A stretch of DNA of 64,000 nt from JALHNI01 sp965229305 (GCA_965229305.1 CBDDIZ010000030.1:1-64000), one strand, 5' to 3'; counted from the first letter of the stretch, positions 24,411-33,751 are shown. Notes: generated by a model not told the origin, from the letters alone. A program made the numbers and translations.

Positions 24411-25799
24411 TCAATTGGGCTGTGTGGCGACCGACGCCACCACATCCCAAGTGAACGCCACCAGCTTGTAGAACGACGTTTCCAGCATGCGCTCGACGTC
24501 ACTGTGCGGTCCGAAGTTCGTGCGGTCCTGCGGGCTCATCGCCGGTCCGATGCCGTAGGATTGAATGCCTTTGGCGCGCAGGAGCGCCATATCGGTATAG
24601 CCGCTCAGCATGCTGGGGAGGACGATGGCGCCCGGGTAGATGCGGCGGCCGGACTGCTCGAGCGCGCGGTACATTTCGTTATCGAGGCGCGACGGCGGGG
24701 CCACGGGCCGCGAGGAAACGATCGGCACGATTTTGACAGCGGGATCGGCAATCAGCGTCCGCATCTGTTCGTAAAAGCGGGTGACGTCCTCGTCGGGCAG
24801 CACGCGGATGTCGATGGTGGCTTCGGCTTCAGACGGAATGACGTTGGCCCCCAGGCCGGCTTTCAGGATCGTGGGCACCACCGACGTCCGCAGCATCGTG
24901 TAGTGCAGGGGCTCGAATTCTCGCAGATAGCGCTGAATGGCCGCACTCCGGGCGGGGTCCGTCAGGCCGTGGTAACGAGCGGCCTTCTCCGGCGGACTGA
25001 TGGCGGCCAGCTTCTCGAAGTAGGTCCGGGTGGTGTCGTTCAGGCGCAGTGGCGTTTCCCAGGCACCCACCTTATGGACGGCCGCACTCAGATGCGTCAG
25101 GGCGTTATCGAGCCGAGGGACGGAGCCGTGCCCGGACGTCCCGTTCGACACCAGCCGCACCCGGCGCGGCGCTTTTTCAGTGGTGGCAATCATGATCGCC
25201 GCCACCTGCCCGTTCTCGATGGTGCCCGTGCCACCCTCGGTGAGAGCGAACTCGGCGTCGATTTCGTCGAAATGCTGTTCCACCATGAACTTGATGCCGA
25301 CTTCGGTGGGGTCGGTCTCTTCGCCCGATTCGGCAAGGAAGATGACATCGCGGTCCAGGACCCGGCCGCTGCGCTTGAGCGTCAGCATCGTCATCAGGTT
25401 GGCCGTCAGAATGTCTTTGTCGTCGGTGGTGCCACGGCCCCAGATGTAGCCGTCCTTCATCACGGCGCCGAACGGATCCACCGTCCACTTCTCGCGGTGT
25501 ACGGCGACGGTATCGGTGTGCGCCATCAGCAGCAGGGGACGCTTACGGCCATTGCCCTTGAGGCGGGCGACCAGGTTAGCGCGCTGCGGGTCGAGCGCGA
25601 AGGTCTTGACCGGGATGCCCTCGGCTTCCAGCACCCGCTGGAGATACTCCACGACGCGCGTTTCATGGCCGTTCACGCTCTCGATCTGCACGAGCGCGCG
25701 AAAGTGCCGCAGGGCTTCGGCGCGCCCGGCCGGCGAGTCGAGCACGGGAACCTGAGCGCAAGCGGCGCCGGCGAGAGCCAGGACAAGCAAGAGTCGCAT
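24411..25799 (-). CDS. Secreted M20 family metallopeptidase
   Basis: 462 residues. A signal peptide (1-16) precedes an M20 peptidase, a dinuclear zinc carboxypeptidase/dipeptidase. Metal and catalytic residues are visible: H94 and D96 in MAHTDTVAV, D126 in GRGTTDDK, and E160-E161 in AESGEET. A dimerisation domain lies in the middle (about 205-325). The sequence is closest to the ArgE/DapE/CPG2 group, and the presence of an export signal suggests scavenging of peptides outside the cytoplasm. Convergent with the XRE gene, 9 bases apart. The specific substrate cannot be told. Confidence 0.92.
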   Translation of the reverse strand: MRLLLVLALAGAACAQVPVLDSPAGRAEALRHFRALVQIESVNGHETRVVEYLQRVLEAEGIPVKTFALDPQRANLVARLKGNGRKRPLLLMAHTDTVAVHREKWTVDPFGAVMKDGYIWGRGTTDDKDILTANLMTMLTLKRSGRVLDRDVIFLAESGEETDPTEVGIKFMVEQHFDEIDAEFALTEGGTGTIENGQVAAIMIATTEKAPRRVRLVSNGTSGHGSVPRLDNALTHLSAAVHKVGAWETPLRLNDTTRTYFEKLAAISPPEKAARYHGLTDPARSAAIQRYLREFEPLHYTMLRTSVVPTILKAGLGANVIPSEAEATIDIRVLPDEDVTRFYEQMRTLIADPAVKIVPIVSSRPVAPPSRLDNEMYRALEQSGRRIYPGAIVLPSMLSGYTDMALLRAKGIQSYGIGPAMSPQDRTNFGPHSDVERMLETSFYKLVAFTWDVVASVATQPN

Positions 25800-25884
25800 C
25801 GTTCTATTTTGCCGGACATCGGCGGCGGGGCCATCACTCGTCCGGCTTTAAGGGAATCCAAAGCTTCGCCCGATAAACTGAAGC

Positions 25885-28230
25885 TTGCGGGCGATCCTGG
25901 CATGGTTAGCGGTGGCGGCTTGGCTCTGCGGCGAAGAGGCCAGCGACACGCGTCTGCTGCAAGAGGCGCGGGCCGCGCTCAACGACGGGAAGTATACGCA
26001 GGCGAGGGAGCAGGCCGAGCGAGCAGTCGCCAGGTTTCGCGCGAGCTCCGACGCGAGGAACCTCGCCTCCGCGTTGCGCGTGGCCGGTCTGGCCGGCCTG
26101 TATTCGGGGGCTTACGCCGCCGCCGGCCGCAGCCTCACTGAAGCACTCAGCGTCGCCCGGCAACTGCACGACTTCGGCAACGAGGTCGCCCGGCTCAACG
26201 ACCTCGGCATGGCCTCGTACCTCCAGGGTCGCTACCGGGAAGCGCTCGACCGCTATGAGGAGGCCGAGGCGCGGGTGCGAGCCGTGCCTCACGATCCGTG
26301 GTCGCCGTGGGCGCGTCAGGTGACCACCGCCAACATCGCCATCCTCTACCAGACGCTGGGGCAATACGACCGAGCGCTCGAGCTCTATTCGCGCCTGCTG
26401 CAAAGGAAGGAAGCCTTGCAGCCGAGTGAGCAGGCACAACTGCTCTCGAATGTGGGTGCGTTGCGCCGCCGACTCGGCGATCCGGTGCGTGCCCTCGAAA
26501 CCTATCGCCTCGCCCAGGACTTATACCGCCGCGCGAAACACGCCGATGGCGAGATCGCGGTGCTGAACAACATCGGTATCGTGCAAGCGATGGACCTGGG
26601 CAATGCCGCGGGCGCCGAAGCCGCCTTTTCCGCCGCCAAGGAATTGGCGGAACGCGCGGGCGATCGCCCGCTGGCGATCCACGCCCAGTTGAACCGCGGC
26701 GAGGCGCGCTATCGAGCCGGCCGCGCCGGTGAGTCGCTCGCCGACTTCGACGCCGTCTCCCTCCGCGCACATGAGCTAGGACTAAAAGAAGAGGAATGGC
26801 GCGCTCTGTATGGGCTGGCCCGGGCGGGTACGCGGGGCGCAACCGCGTCGCGCGGCCTGTTGACGCGCGCCGTGGAGTTGATCGAGTCGTTGCGCGAGAG
26901 CGCAGGCACTGCTTCGCTGCGTTCGCGGTTCCTCGCGGACAAGCGTGCGGTTTACGACCGCCTCATCGAAAGCTCAACCTCCCCTGAAGAGGTCTTCCGC
27001 TGGATGGAGCAATCGCGCGCCCGCAGCCTCTCGGAGAAGTTGGCGCCGCCGCGGGTAGCCTCGCTAAGGGAGTTTCAGCGGTCCCTCCCAGCCGACACGG
27101 CGGTGCTCGAATTTTGGGTGGGGGAGAAGTCGGCCCGCACGCTTTGGATCTCCCGAGCCGACGTTCGCTTCGTTTCCTGGACGCCTGATTTTAGCGCGAT
27201 GGCCGCCGCACGCCAAGCTCTTGCCAATCCGAGCCGCCAGGACTGGCGCGATTCCATGAACCGGCTCGCTGGGTCGCTGTGGGCAGGCCTGCCGCTGCGA
27301 AGCAATGAAGGACTGCAACGGCTACGCGTGATTCCGGACGGGCCACTCTCATTTCTGCCCCTGGAGGCGCTGCCGTGGGATGAATCGAGACTTCTGGTCG
27401 AGCGGTTCGCCGTTTCCTATGCGCCTTCAGCGACTCTGTCCGGCCACATCAAGGCGCCACCGCCCGCCGTTCGTTGGCCGTGGCAACCCTCGCTGACGGG
27501 CCTTGGCGATCCCCAACCCGGAACCGCTCCCGGCGACAATCGGCAATGGACGGCGCTCCCCCACGCGCGAACCGAGACTCGACAAGTCGCAAGCCTGATC
27601 GGCGGCCGCACAAGCATCTATCTGGGCGACGAGGCTCAGAAGGAACATCTCCACGAATCCGCGCGTTTCCCCATCCTTCACCTCGCCACGCATGGAGAGG
27701 CCAACCCGCAGAATCCGGACCGCTCGTTCCTGCTGTTGGCGCCCAAGGTCGGGTCCGCCCAGCGCTTCGACTACCTTTACTCACAAGAGGTGAGTACGCT
27801 GCCGCTCGCCGGGGCGGACTTGGTCACGCTTTCCGCCTGCGAAACAAACTTGGGCGAGTTTGTTCCGGGCGAAGGTCTGCGAGCGTTTGCGGAAGCCTTT
27901 CTGAGCGCAGGCGCGCGCAGCGTGCTGAGCTCGCTCTGGAGCGTGGGCGATGTCTCGACTGAAGAACTGATGGTTCGCTTCTACACGAAGCTGGCAGCGG
28001 GCGAAGCGGCGGACGACGCCTTGCGACTGGCCAAGCTCGAGTTCATCCGCCACCCGCCGTCCAGCCATCCGGCGCATTGGGCGGCGTTTGTCCTGCAGGG
28101 TGACGGCCATTGGAGGCTTCCCCGGCTGATCGGCTGGGCATGGCTGGGGCTCGCTGGCGCGCTGACGGGGACGCTCGCATGGATGATCGTGCGCAAGCTC
28201 AAAACGCGGGAAGCCAAGGCTTCAGCGTAA
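25885..28230 (+). CDS. Exported TPR protein with caspase-like CHAT domain
   Basis: 781 residues from TTG 25885. A signal peptide (about 1-16) is followed by about eight tetratricopeptide repeats (30-330; for example ALNDGKYTQAREQAERAV). From about 470 a CHAT domain follows, a caspase-like protease fold, with the catalytic dyad H603 (LATHGE) and C652 (LSACET), followed by the typical GEGLRAFAEAFLSAGARSVLSSLW. A C-terminal membrane helix (about 748-770) and a basic tail end the protein, so the catalytic domain probably faces the periplasm. CHAT-TPR proteins are frequent in this phylum, and most have no known target. The stop overlaps the convergent gene by 32 bases. Confidence 0.9.
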   Translation: MRAILAWLAVAAWLCGEEASDTRLLQEARAALNDGKYTQAREQAERAVARFRASSDARNLASALRVAGLAGLYSGAYAAAGRSLTEALSVARQLHDFGNEVARLNDLGMASYLQGRYREALDRYEEAEARVRAVPHDPWSPWARQVTTANIAILYQTLGQYDRALELYSRLLQRKEALQPSEQAQLLSNVGALRRRLGDPVRALETYRLAQDLYRRAKHADGEIAVLNNIGIVQAMDLGNAAGAEAAFSAAKELAERAGDRPLAIHAQLNRGEARYRAGRAGESLADFDAVSLRAHELGLKEEEWRALYGLARAGTRGATASRGLLTRAVELIESLRESAGTASLRSRFLADKRAVYDRLIESSTSPEEVFRWMEQSRARSLSEKLAPPRVASLREFQRSLPADTAVLEFWVGEKSARTLWISRADVRFVSWTPDFSAMAAARQALANPSRQDWRDSMNRLAGSLWAGLPLRSNEGLQRLRVIPDGPLSFLPLEALPWDESRLLVERFAVSYAPSATLSGHIKAPPPAVRWPWQPSLTGLGDPQPGTAPGDNRQWTALPHARTETRQVASLIGGRTSIYLGDEAQKEHLHESARFPILHLATHGEANPQNPDRSFLLLAPKVGSAQRFDYLYSQEVSTLPLAGADLVTLSACETNLGEFVPGEGLRAFAEAFLSAGARSVLSSLWSVGDVSTEELMVRFYTKLAAGEAADDALRLAKLEFIRHPPSSHPAHWAAFVLQGDGHWRLPRLIGWAWLGLAGALTGTLAWMIVRKLKTREAKASA

Positions 28231-29344
28231 AGGCGGCATCGTCGCCCGTCAGGCCCAGAATCTGCACGCCGGAGGTGGCATTCACCTGGACGACGTCGCC
28301 GGGTTCCAGGCTCGTGCCGTTCAGCAGGGCTCCCAACTCGTCCATGATCCGAGTGCCGGAAGCCAGCAGAATCGTCGCCACCCGGCCGGTGCGTGGATGA
28401 TACAGCGAGACGATCACCGGCCCCGTGGACGGGTTCTGAATCGCCAAGCCCGTGAATTGACCGGGAGCCAGGGCCGGCAACGGGCCCAGCGTCGCCGCCC
28501 CACGCGTCCTTTGCTGAAAGATCGGATCCGCCTTCAGCAGCAAGGCCCGTGACGGCGCGCGTACCGGCACCCCGCGTAAGTAGGAGTAGTAAGTCACTGT
28601 AGAGCCGTCGGGATTCGAGGCCGTGACGGGTTGCTGGTCAAGCGTCGTGGTGCTGGTTAACGCAAACACCATCTCGGTGGGACTGACATAGACCGGGTTG
28701 GTGGTCTTCATCTTCGAGGTGAGGCGCGTGCCCGGCACAAAGCCAGTACCCTGCACGCGGACGATGGTCCCGGCGGGCCAAGTGCCGCCGCCCGGAACTA
28801 AGCCACGGATCGAGACCGTGCCGCCCACGGTTAAGGTCCCAACCTTAGTGTTAGAAAGCGTCACCGGGCCAGTGGGCGTGGAGACCAGCGTGTCCTGCAT
28901 CCGCAGAGGAAACGCTGTTCCCGGCTTGGTGGTGGCCGGTACCGTCATGGCAATGGTCAGGAACGGATAATCCAGGTTCGTGCCGTAGTCGGAATCGGGC
29001 GAGACGATCTCCACCGCCAAAGTCCCGTTGTGCGAGAGCGCCACGCCGGCCGTGGTGCCGAGCGGGCTGCTGATCCCAACGCCATTGACCTCGAAATCCC
29101 AGTCATCCATCCGCGGACCGCCACCTGAAATGGGTCTCGGCGTCGTGAGCGAATACTTCACCTGCACCACCCCTCCGGCCGGCACGGTTTCGTTCAGGGA
29201 GCGCACTTCGGCAATGCCCGCCGGTTGCACCCCGCCACCGCCGCCGCCACCGCCCGGCGGTTTGTTTGATCCCCCGCCACCGCTGGCGGCCAACCCCACC
29301 ACGGCCCACCATACCCCGAGCCCCAACACTTTGACTTTGGTCAT
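28199..29344 (-). CDS. Exported IPT/TIG-type protein with glycine-rich linker
   Basis: 381 residues. An N-terminal signal (about 1-20) is followed by a glycine run (30-38). A region of Ig-like beta structure includes SIRGLVPGGGTWPAGTIVRVQGTGF (given in part: GTWPAGTIVRVQGTGF) and NPVYVSPTEMVFAL, typical of IPT/TIG domains (about 178-260). The N-terminal half (about 43-170) may be a fibronectin-like domain. The C-terminus (about 290-381) resembles a repeat found in acidobacterial secreted proteins, with GLAIQNPSTGPVIVSLY. Located between the CHAT gene and the sigma/anti-sigma pair. Probably a surface adhesin or structural protein. Confidence 0.75.
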   Translation of the reverse strand: MTKVKVLGLGVWWAVVGLAASGGGGSNKPPGGGGGGGGVQPAGIAEVRSLNETVPAGGVVQVKYSLTTPRPISGGGPRMDDWDFEVNGVGISSPLGTTAGVALSHNGTLAVEIVSPDSDYGTNLDYPFLTIAMTVPATTKPGTAFPLRMQDTLVSTPTGPVTLSNTKVGTLTVGGTVSIRGLVPGGGTWPAGTIVRVQGTGFVPGTRLTSKMKTTNPVYVSPTEMVFALTSTTTLDQQPVTASNPDGSTVTYYSYLRGVPVRAPSRALLLKADPIFQQRTRGAATLGPLPALAPGQFTGLAIQNPSTGPVIVSLYHPRTGRVATILLASGTRIMDELGALLNGTSLEPGDVVQVNATSGVQILGLTGDDAAFTLKPWLPAF

Positions 29345-29403
29345 GTCGTTCCCTTCAGCATCGCCCGCAATCGAGCAGACGTCGAGAATTCTAATGTTTG
29401 TAT

Positions 29404-30123
29404 TTATTCATCCGGCGGCTTGGCCGCAATGACGAAGCGTGTCCCGCCGGAAACCGCGAGCACCGCGCCCTTCGCATCGAGGGCGCTGACTTCCCAGATA
29501 AGTGTCTTTCGCGGCAAAAGTTTAGCCTGAATGCCGAGCGGCAGCGGCAGCTTCGTGTTCGCCGTGGTGGCCGACCAGAGCGGCGTGCGGTCCACCTCCT
29601 GTAAATTCACGCGGTACTGCGCCGCCCGCTTTAATGCAACCCACTCGAAAGCCGCCGGCGGCGTCGCCAAGCTGCCCTGCGGCGAGACGACCTCGACTCG
29701 AGCTGAACGCATCACATCGGCGTCGCTCGACACCTGCGGTGCGATGCCCGAACCTGCTCGCCCAGGCGCCCAGACCAGCACCCCCACCAGCACCGCCGCC
29801 AGCGCCAGCGCCGCCGGGGCGAGGGTGCGGACGTTCCAGAGGCTCTGCCACCAGGAAGCCTGAGGCATCGGCGAGTTCTGCCGCAGCCGTGCAACGATCG
29901 CTGCGACGTGCTCTTGCTCCTCGGGCCGGACGGCCGGTTCCTGAAACTGCCGAAACAGCGCCAGTTCCGTCGTGCAATAGGCGCACCCGGCGACATGCGC
30001 TTCGACCTCGCGGCGGCGATCCGCACCGAGTTGGCCCTCGCGTCCACCCACCAGTTCGTCGAGCGAAGGACAATCCTCACCCGGGCTCAAGGCGCGCAAT
30101 GCTTTCTCGGAATGATCGCTCAT
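29404..30123 (-). CDS. Anti-sigma factor with zinc-binding N-terminus
   Basis: 239 residues. The N-terminal ZAS domain has H43, C47 and C50 in the HxxxCxxC arrangement (HVAGCAYC), which typically binds zinc and inhibits an ECF sigma factor. A single membrane helix lies at about 101-119. The rest (about 125-239) is a periplasmic domain, with a Fn3-like stretch at PAAFEWVALKRAAQYRVNLQE, which may sense a signal. It overlaps the sigma gene by four bases, so the two are co-translated. A proteolytic cascade is the usual way such pairs respond. Confidence 0.9.
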   Translation of the reverse strand: MSDHSEKALRALSPGEDCPSLDELVGGREGQLGADRRREVEAHVAGCAYCTTELALFRQFQEPAVRPEEQEHVAAIVARLRQNSPMPQASWWQSLWNVRTLAPAALALAAVLVGVLVWAPGRAGSGIAPQVSSDADVMRSARVEVVSPQGSLATPPAAFEWVALKRAAQYRVNLQEVDRTPLWSATTANTKLPLPLGIQAKLLPRKTLIWEVSALDAKGAVLAVSGGTRFVIAAKPPDE

Positions 30124-30725
30124 GGGTTTCCCTGCCTCGGAATGTTAGTTTCCGCTTTCCATCTTTCTCGCGCCCGCGCCAACTTACGCTTGGCGCTCAC
30201 AATGTAAGCCCGCGCGCCGCTGGCATTGGTAAGACCGAGCAACCGCGAAACCGCGCCCAGACTAATACCGCTCGCAAAGTGCATCACCATCACCTGCTTC
30301 TCGAGCGGATCCAGGTTCTCCTCAATCAGCGACCGCATCTGCTGCAGCGACTCCTTCTGCTGCAGGGAGTCGAGCGCATTGGCCGCGGCGTCGGCAACCT
30401 CGAAGTCCAACGACTCGGCCACCTCCTGCGCCTGGTTCTGCCGCGACCGCATCTCGTTGACGCAGTGATTGCGGGCAATCGTATAGAGCCAGGTGGAGAA
30501 GCGCGCGGAGCCCTGGAAGGAATCCAGGTTGCGATACGTCCGCAGGAAGATCTCTTGAGCCAGGTCCGCCGCCGAATCGCGATTGCCGGTAAAGCGATAG
30601 CACCAAGTCGCCACCCTGGCGTGGTAGCGCCCGAATAACTCGTTGACCCACCGGCTCCCGGATTCGCCGCGTTCCCTGTCCGCACGGTATCGCGCGAGCA
30701 GGTCCTCGTCGTCGAGGTTCTGCAT
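30120..30725 (-). CDS. ECF-family RNA polymerase sigma factor
   Basis: 201 residues. Region 2 (about 25-95) includes NRDSAADLAQEIFLRTYRNL and FSTWLYTIARNHCVNEMR, which bind core polymerase and the -10 element. Region 4 (about 130-185) includes LEKQVMVMHFASGISLGAVSRLLG, a helix-turn-helix for the -35 element. The linker (96-129) is rich in Gln and Leu and unusually long. It is co-transcribed with the anti-sigma gene at 29404-30123. The ATG at 30725 has no strong ribosome-binding site. The regulon cannot be told from this window. Confidence 0.92.
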   Translation of the reverse strand: MQNLDDEDLLARYRADRERGESGSRWVNELFGRYHARVATWCYRFTGNRDSAADLAQEIFLRTYRNLDSFQGSARFSTWLYTIARNHCVNEMRSRQNQAQEVAESLDFEVADAAANALDSLQQKESLQQMRSLIEENLDPLEKQVMVMHFASGISLGAVSRLLGLTNASGARAYIVSAKRKLARARERWKAETNIPRQGNP

Positions 30726-30820
30726 TCGCTTGATTATAGTGCCGCCGGGAGTAGCTTCCCGGTCTAAATCAGAACTGACCGGCGATGCCTGGACTGCCTT
30801 TCCATTTATTTACAAGTGGA

Positions 30821-30853
30821 GGCGGGAGAGCGCCGTCCGCTACCGATCCCGCC
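30821..30853 (-). terminator. Hairpin after the InlB-repeat gene
   Basis: GGCGGGA (30821-30827) and TCCCGCC (30847-30853) pair perfectly, and AGCG/CGCT inside extends the stem. It lies 20 bases beyond the stop of the minus-strand gene at 30873. In that direction the downstream sequence (CCACTTGTAAATAAATGG) is AT-rich but holds no clean U-tract. Plausible rho-independent terminator. Confidence 0.45.
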
Positions 30854-30872
30854 TCGCGCCTAACGAAACGGG

Positions 30873-32513
30873 CTAGCGGAAGTTCGCCGTCACCGTGGTA
30901 TCCGCGTTCACGGTCACCGCACAGACCAGAGCCGTGCCGGAGCAACCGCCGCCGGTCCAGCCTACGAAGGGAGCCGTGCTGCCCGGAATCGCCGTCAGCG
31001 TGACCACCGTTCCCGCGGCGAAGGTGTTGCCGGGGGCACTCGCCGTGTAAGATCCGCTGCCGTTGGTCTTCACCACCAGCTTATAGGTGGGCGCCGGCGG
31101 CGGGGCGACGGGACCAGAGAAGATGGCCGTCACCGACGTATCCGCGGTCATCGTCAGCGTGCAGGAAGGCGCCGTACCCGCGCATCCGCCGGACCAGCCG
31201 GCAAAGGTCTGTCCCGCGGCGGGCGTGGCCGTGAGGGTTACGACGGTCCCGCTCGGGAACGACGTGCCACCAGGATTCGAGGAGACCGAGCCCGACCCGG
31301 TCGTTCGCACCGTCAGCCGATAAGGCGTCAGGAAAGTAGCCGTAGTCGTCAGCGAGTCGTTCAGCGTGACGGTGCAGACCGGGTTGGTGCCCTCGCAAGC
31401 GCCCGTCCATTTCGAGAAGATGCCCTTGCCGTTTTTGGCCGTCAGGGTCACCGAGGAGCCCAAGGCCAGATTCATGGCGCAAGTCCCCGGGCAGCGGATC
31501 ACGTTGTTTGAGGAAGACACTTGGCCGTCGCCGACCACCGTCACCGTCACCGAAGGCACGCCCAGGTTGGCCGCCGCGTTCTGGGCGCCGATGAAGTCAC
31601 CCACTTCGTTCGGGGCCGGCGCGCTGCAGGTACCATCGGCGCAGATCGCCGCATGGTCCACCGGATCGTAAGTGCCCGTGAACTTGTAGAACTCGTAGCG
31701 GCGCAGCACTGCCCGAGAGCCACCATTCAAGCCACCCTGATTCCGCAACACCCCGCTGTTCCCGTTGCTATTCGGATTGAATTGCAGCAGCTTCCAACTG
31801 GTTTCCACCTTGCCCGGATCCTGCGGCACTTCCGGATTGTCGGCGACCAGATCTTCCAGCGCCACTTCGTGCAGCAATTCCGACTTATAAACCTTCACCC
31901 ATTTCGCCTCACCGTGCTGCGGCACCGGCTTCGGAATCGGGGGAGGCGGCGGGACCGGGGCCTGGATCTGAAACGCCACCTGCGGCGGCAACCCAGGCTG
32001 ATTCACCACCGTGATGGTGGGTTGAGGAATTTGCACTTTCGGTCCGTTGTAGCGGATCAGCGTGCCCGGATTCGCTGGATCCTCCACCAGCCAGTAGTAG
32101 GAGGTCGCGGTCGGCGCTGGCAAGCCGCCGTAGCCAACCACGACGCCGTAATGATCGCACCCCACGATGTTGGTTAACACGCACGAGTGGCCGTAAGTCG
32201 GCTGGAAGGTGGACGGCACGGTCGTGCCCACTGCGAAGCGTCCGGTGGACGGATCATAGCTGCTGGCCCAGCGAATCACCACGCCATTCGCCGTCGGGAT
32301 CGTCTTCGAGCTACCGTAGCGCGTGGCATTGAAGGTGTAGGGCTGTGAATTCGACGGCACGCCCTGCATCTCGATCTCGAAGCCGTGCGTCTCCTGGCCG
32401 GTATCGTTCAAAACGTCAAAGTTGCTCAAGGCGCCGAACAGCGTCACGTCCTGAGCCCGCATCGCCATCGGCACGGCCGCCAACACGACGCATCCCATCA
32501 ACACCTGCCCCAT
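30873..32513 (-). CDS. Secreted protein with three InlB-like (bacterial repeat) domains
   Basis: 546 residues from ATG 32513; a TTG ten codons upstream also opens the frame, but the signal peptide (MGQVLMGCVVLAAVPMAMRA) starts cleanly here. An N-terminal beta domain (about 25-190) is followed by a proline-rich segment (PVPPPPPIPKPVP). Three C-terminal repeats of about 70 residues each (about 330-546) end in the InlB-type signature FSKWTGACEG, FAGWSGGCAG and FVGWTGGGCSG, each with a pair of cysteines likely to form disulfides. Similar repeats occur in surface proteins. An IS3 element sits 36 bases upstream of the start and probably separates this gene from its original promoter. Confidence 0.8.
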   Translation of the reverse strand: MGQVLMGCVVLAAVPMAMRAQDVTLFGALSNFDVLNDTGQETHGFEIEMQGVPSNSQPYTFNATRYGSSKTIPTANGVVIRWASSYDPSTGRFAVGTTVPSTFQPTYGHSCVLTNIVGCDHYGVVVGYGGLPAPTATSYYWLVEDPANPGTLIRYNGPKVQIPQPTITVVNQPGLPPQVAFQIQAPVPPPPPIPKPVPQHGEAKWVKVYKSELLHEVALEDLVADNPEVPQDPGKVETSWKLLQFNPNSNGNSGVLRNQGGLNGGSRAVLRRYEFYKFTGTYDPVDHAAICADGTCSAPAPNEVGDFIGAQNAAANLGVPSVTVTVVGDGQVSSSNNVIRCPGTCAMNLALGSSVTLTAKNGKGIFSKWTGACEGTNPVCTVTLNDSLTTTATFLTPYRLTVRTTGSGSVSSNPGGTSFPSGTVVTLTATPAAGQTFAGWSGGCAGTAPSCTLTMTADTSVTAIFSGPVAPPPAPTYKLVVKTNGSGSYTASAPGNTFAAGTVVTLTAIPGSTAPFVGWTGGGCSGTALVCAVTVNADTTVTANFR

Positions 32514-32549
32514 CCGGTGACCTGCCCCCAAACTTCCTACCAAACGTAA

Positions 32550-33488
32550 CTAGAGAAGCTGGATCAGCTTACCTCGTCGAGCTGCCGTCTCGGGCAGCGG
32601 GGATGGGGGTGTGGGGGAAGGGGGCGGCGCTTGAGCCCCCTTTCTCCACCCCAGCAATGTAGTGTCCCCGCGCGATGGCCATCGTGCGGCGAACTCCTCG
32701 GGCGAGAGATAGCCCAGCGCCGAATGGGGACGCTCGGTGTTGTAGTCCTCCCGCCACGCCTCGATCTTGCTTTTGGCGTCGGCGAGAGTCGTGAACCAGT
32801 TGGCGTTCAAGCATTCGTCGCGGAGTCTCCCGTTGAAGCTTTCGATGTGGCCGTTCTGCATGGGCCGTCCCGGCGGAATGAAGATCAACTGGATCTTCCG
32901 TTCTTCGCACCAACTCAAAAAGTGCCGCGAGGTGAACTCCGGGCCGTTGTCGCAACGGATGGCGGCCGGCGTGCCTCGCTGCTCGATCACGCGATCGAGC
33001 ACCCGCGTCACACGATGTCCCGACAAGCAACTGTCGACCTCAATGGCTGGGCATTCGCGCGTGAAGCTGTCCACGATCGTCAACGCACGGAAGCTGCGGC
33101 CGGTGGCCAGCGCATCGGTCACGAAGTCGATGGCCCATTCCTGATTGGCCGCGGTTAGCGCGGAAACTGGTGGTGTGACTCTTGACAGACGCTTGCGTTT
33201 CAGTCGGCGCACCGTCAGATGCTCTTCGCGGTACAGCCGGTAGATCCGCTTCATGTTGGCTTTCCAACCACGCTTGATCAGGAGGGCTCCCAGGCGCCGG
33301 TATCCGAACCGCGGCTTCTGCCGGGCCAACTCGATCAGCGCTTGCCGCAGTTCGGCATTCCGCTCCGGTTGCGATTCGTAACGATAGGAGGTGCGATCCA
33401 CTTCCAAAAGCTTGCAGGCTTGGCGCTCGCTCAGTCCGTGTTCGGCCATCACGAGCGCCACATCGCGCCGTTGCCCTACAAGCTCCAC
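32550..33488 (-). CDS. IS3-family transposase OrfB
   Basis: 312 residues from GTG 33488 when read alone. It is normally made as an OrfAB fusion by -1 slippage on A-AAA-AAC, which is present at the end of orfA (CGA AAA AAC). It is a retroviral-type integrase fold: D121 in AIDFV, D180 in RCDNGPEF and E216 in NGHIESFNG, with PHSALGYLSPEEFAARW near the end, as in the IS407/IS2-like groups. A proline-rich tail (GAQAPPPSPTPPSP) follows. No internal frameshift. Confidence 0.94.
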   Translation of the reverse strand: MELVGQRRDVALVMAEHGLSERQACKLLEVDRTSYRYESQPERNAELRQALIELARQKPRFGYRRLGALLIKRGWKANMKRIYRLYREEHLTVRRLKRKRLSRVTPPVSALTAANQEWAIDFVTDALATGRSFRALTIVDSFTRECPAIEVDSCLSGHRVTRVLDRVIEQRGTPAAIRCDNGPEFTSRHFLSWCEERKIQLIFIPPGRPMQNGHIESFNGRLRDECLNANWFTTLADAKSKIEAWREDYNTERPHSALGYLSPEEFAARWPSRGDTTLLGWRKGAQAPPPSPTPPSPLPETAARRGKLIQLL

Positions 33489-33751
33489 CCGTTTTTTCGG
33501 ATCACCGTCTGCAGCGCGTCTTTGTCCAGCGACAGGTCGGCCACCAGCTTCTTCAGTCGCGCGTTCTCCTGTTCGAGTTCACGCAGCCGTTTGGCTTCGT
33601 TCACTTCCATGCCGCCATACTTCGACTTCCAGGCGTATAGCGTCGCTTCGCTCACGCCCAGTTCGCGCGATAGCTCCTTGGCCTTCCGCCCGGCCTCCAT
33701 CTGCTTCACCGTCGTGATCACTTGCTCTTCCGTGTATCGGCTCTTCTTCAT
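33476..33751 (-). CDS. IS3-family OrfA (helix-turn-helix)
   Basis: 91 residues from ATG 33751, with GGAG about 9 bases upstream. The N-terminal helix-turn-helix (MKKSRYTEEQVITTVKQ, then ELGVSEATLYAWKSK) recognises the element ends. A leucine zipper-like coiled coil follows (RLRELEQENARLKKLV). The 3' end holds the slippery heptamer A-AAA-AAC, 13 bases before the orfA stop and in the frame needed for -1 frameshifting into orfB. Confidence 0.92.
   Translation of the reverse strand: MKKSRYTEEQVITTVKQMEAGRKAKELSRELGVSEATLYAWKSKYGGMEVNEAKRLRELEQENARLKKLVADLSLDKDALQTVIRKNGWSL

Noticed and set aside
24504..26141. 545-codon open frame on the plus strand
   Set aside because: Antisense to the M20 peptidase, whose catalytic motifs are clear. 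The plus-strand product is a low-complexity Arg/Gly/His shadow.
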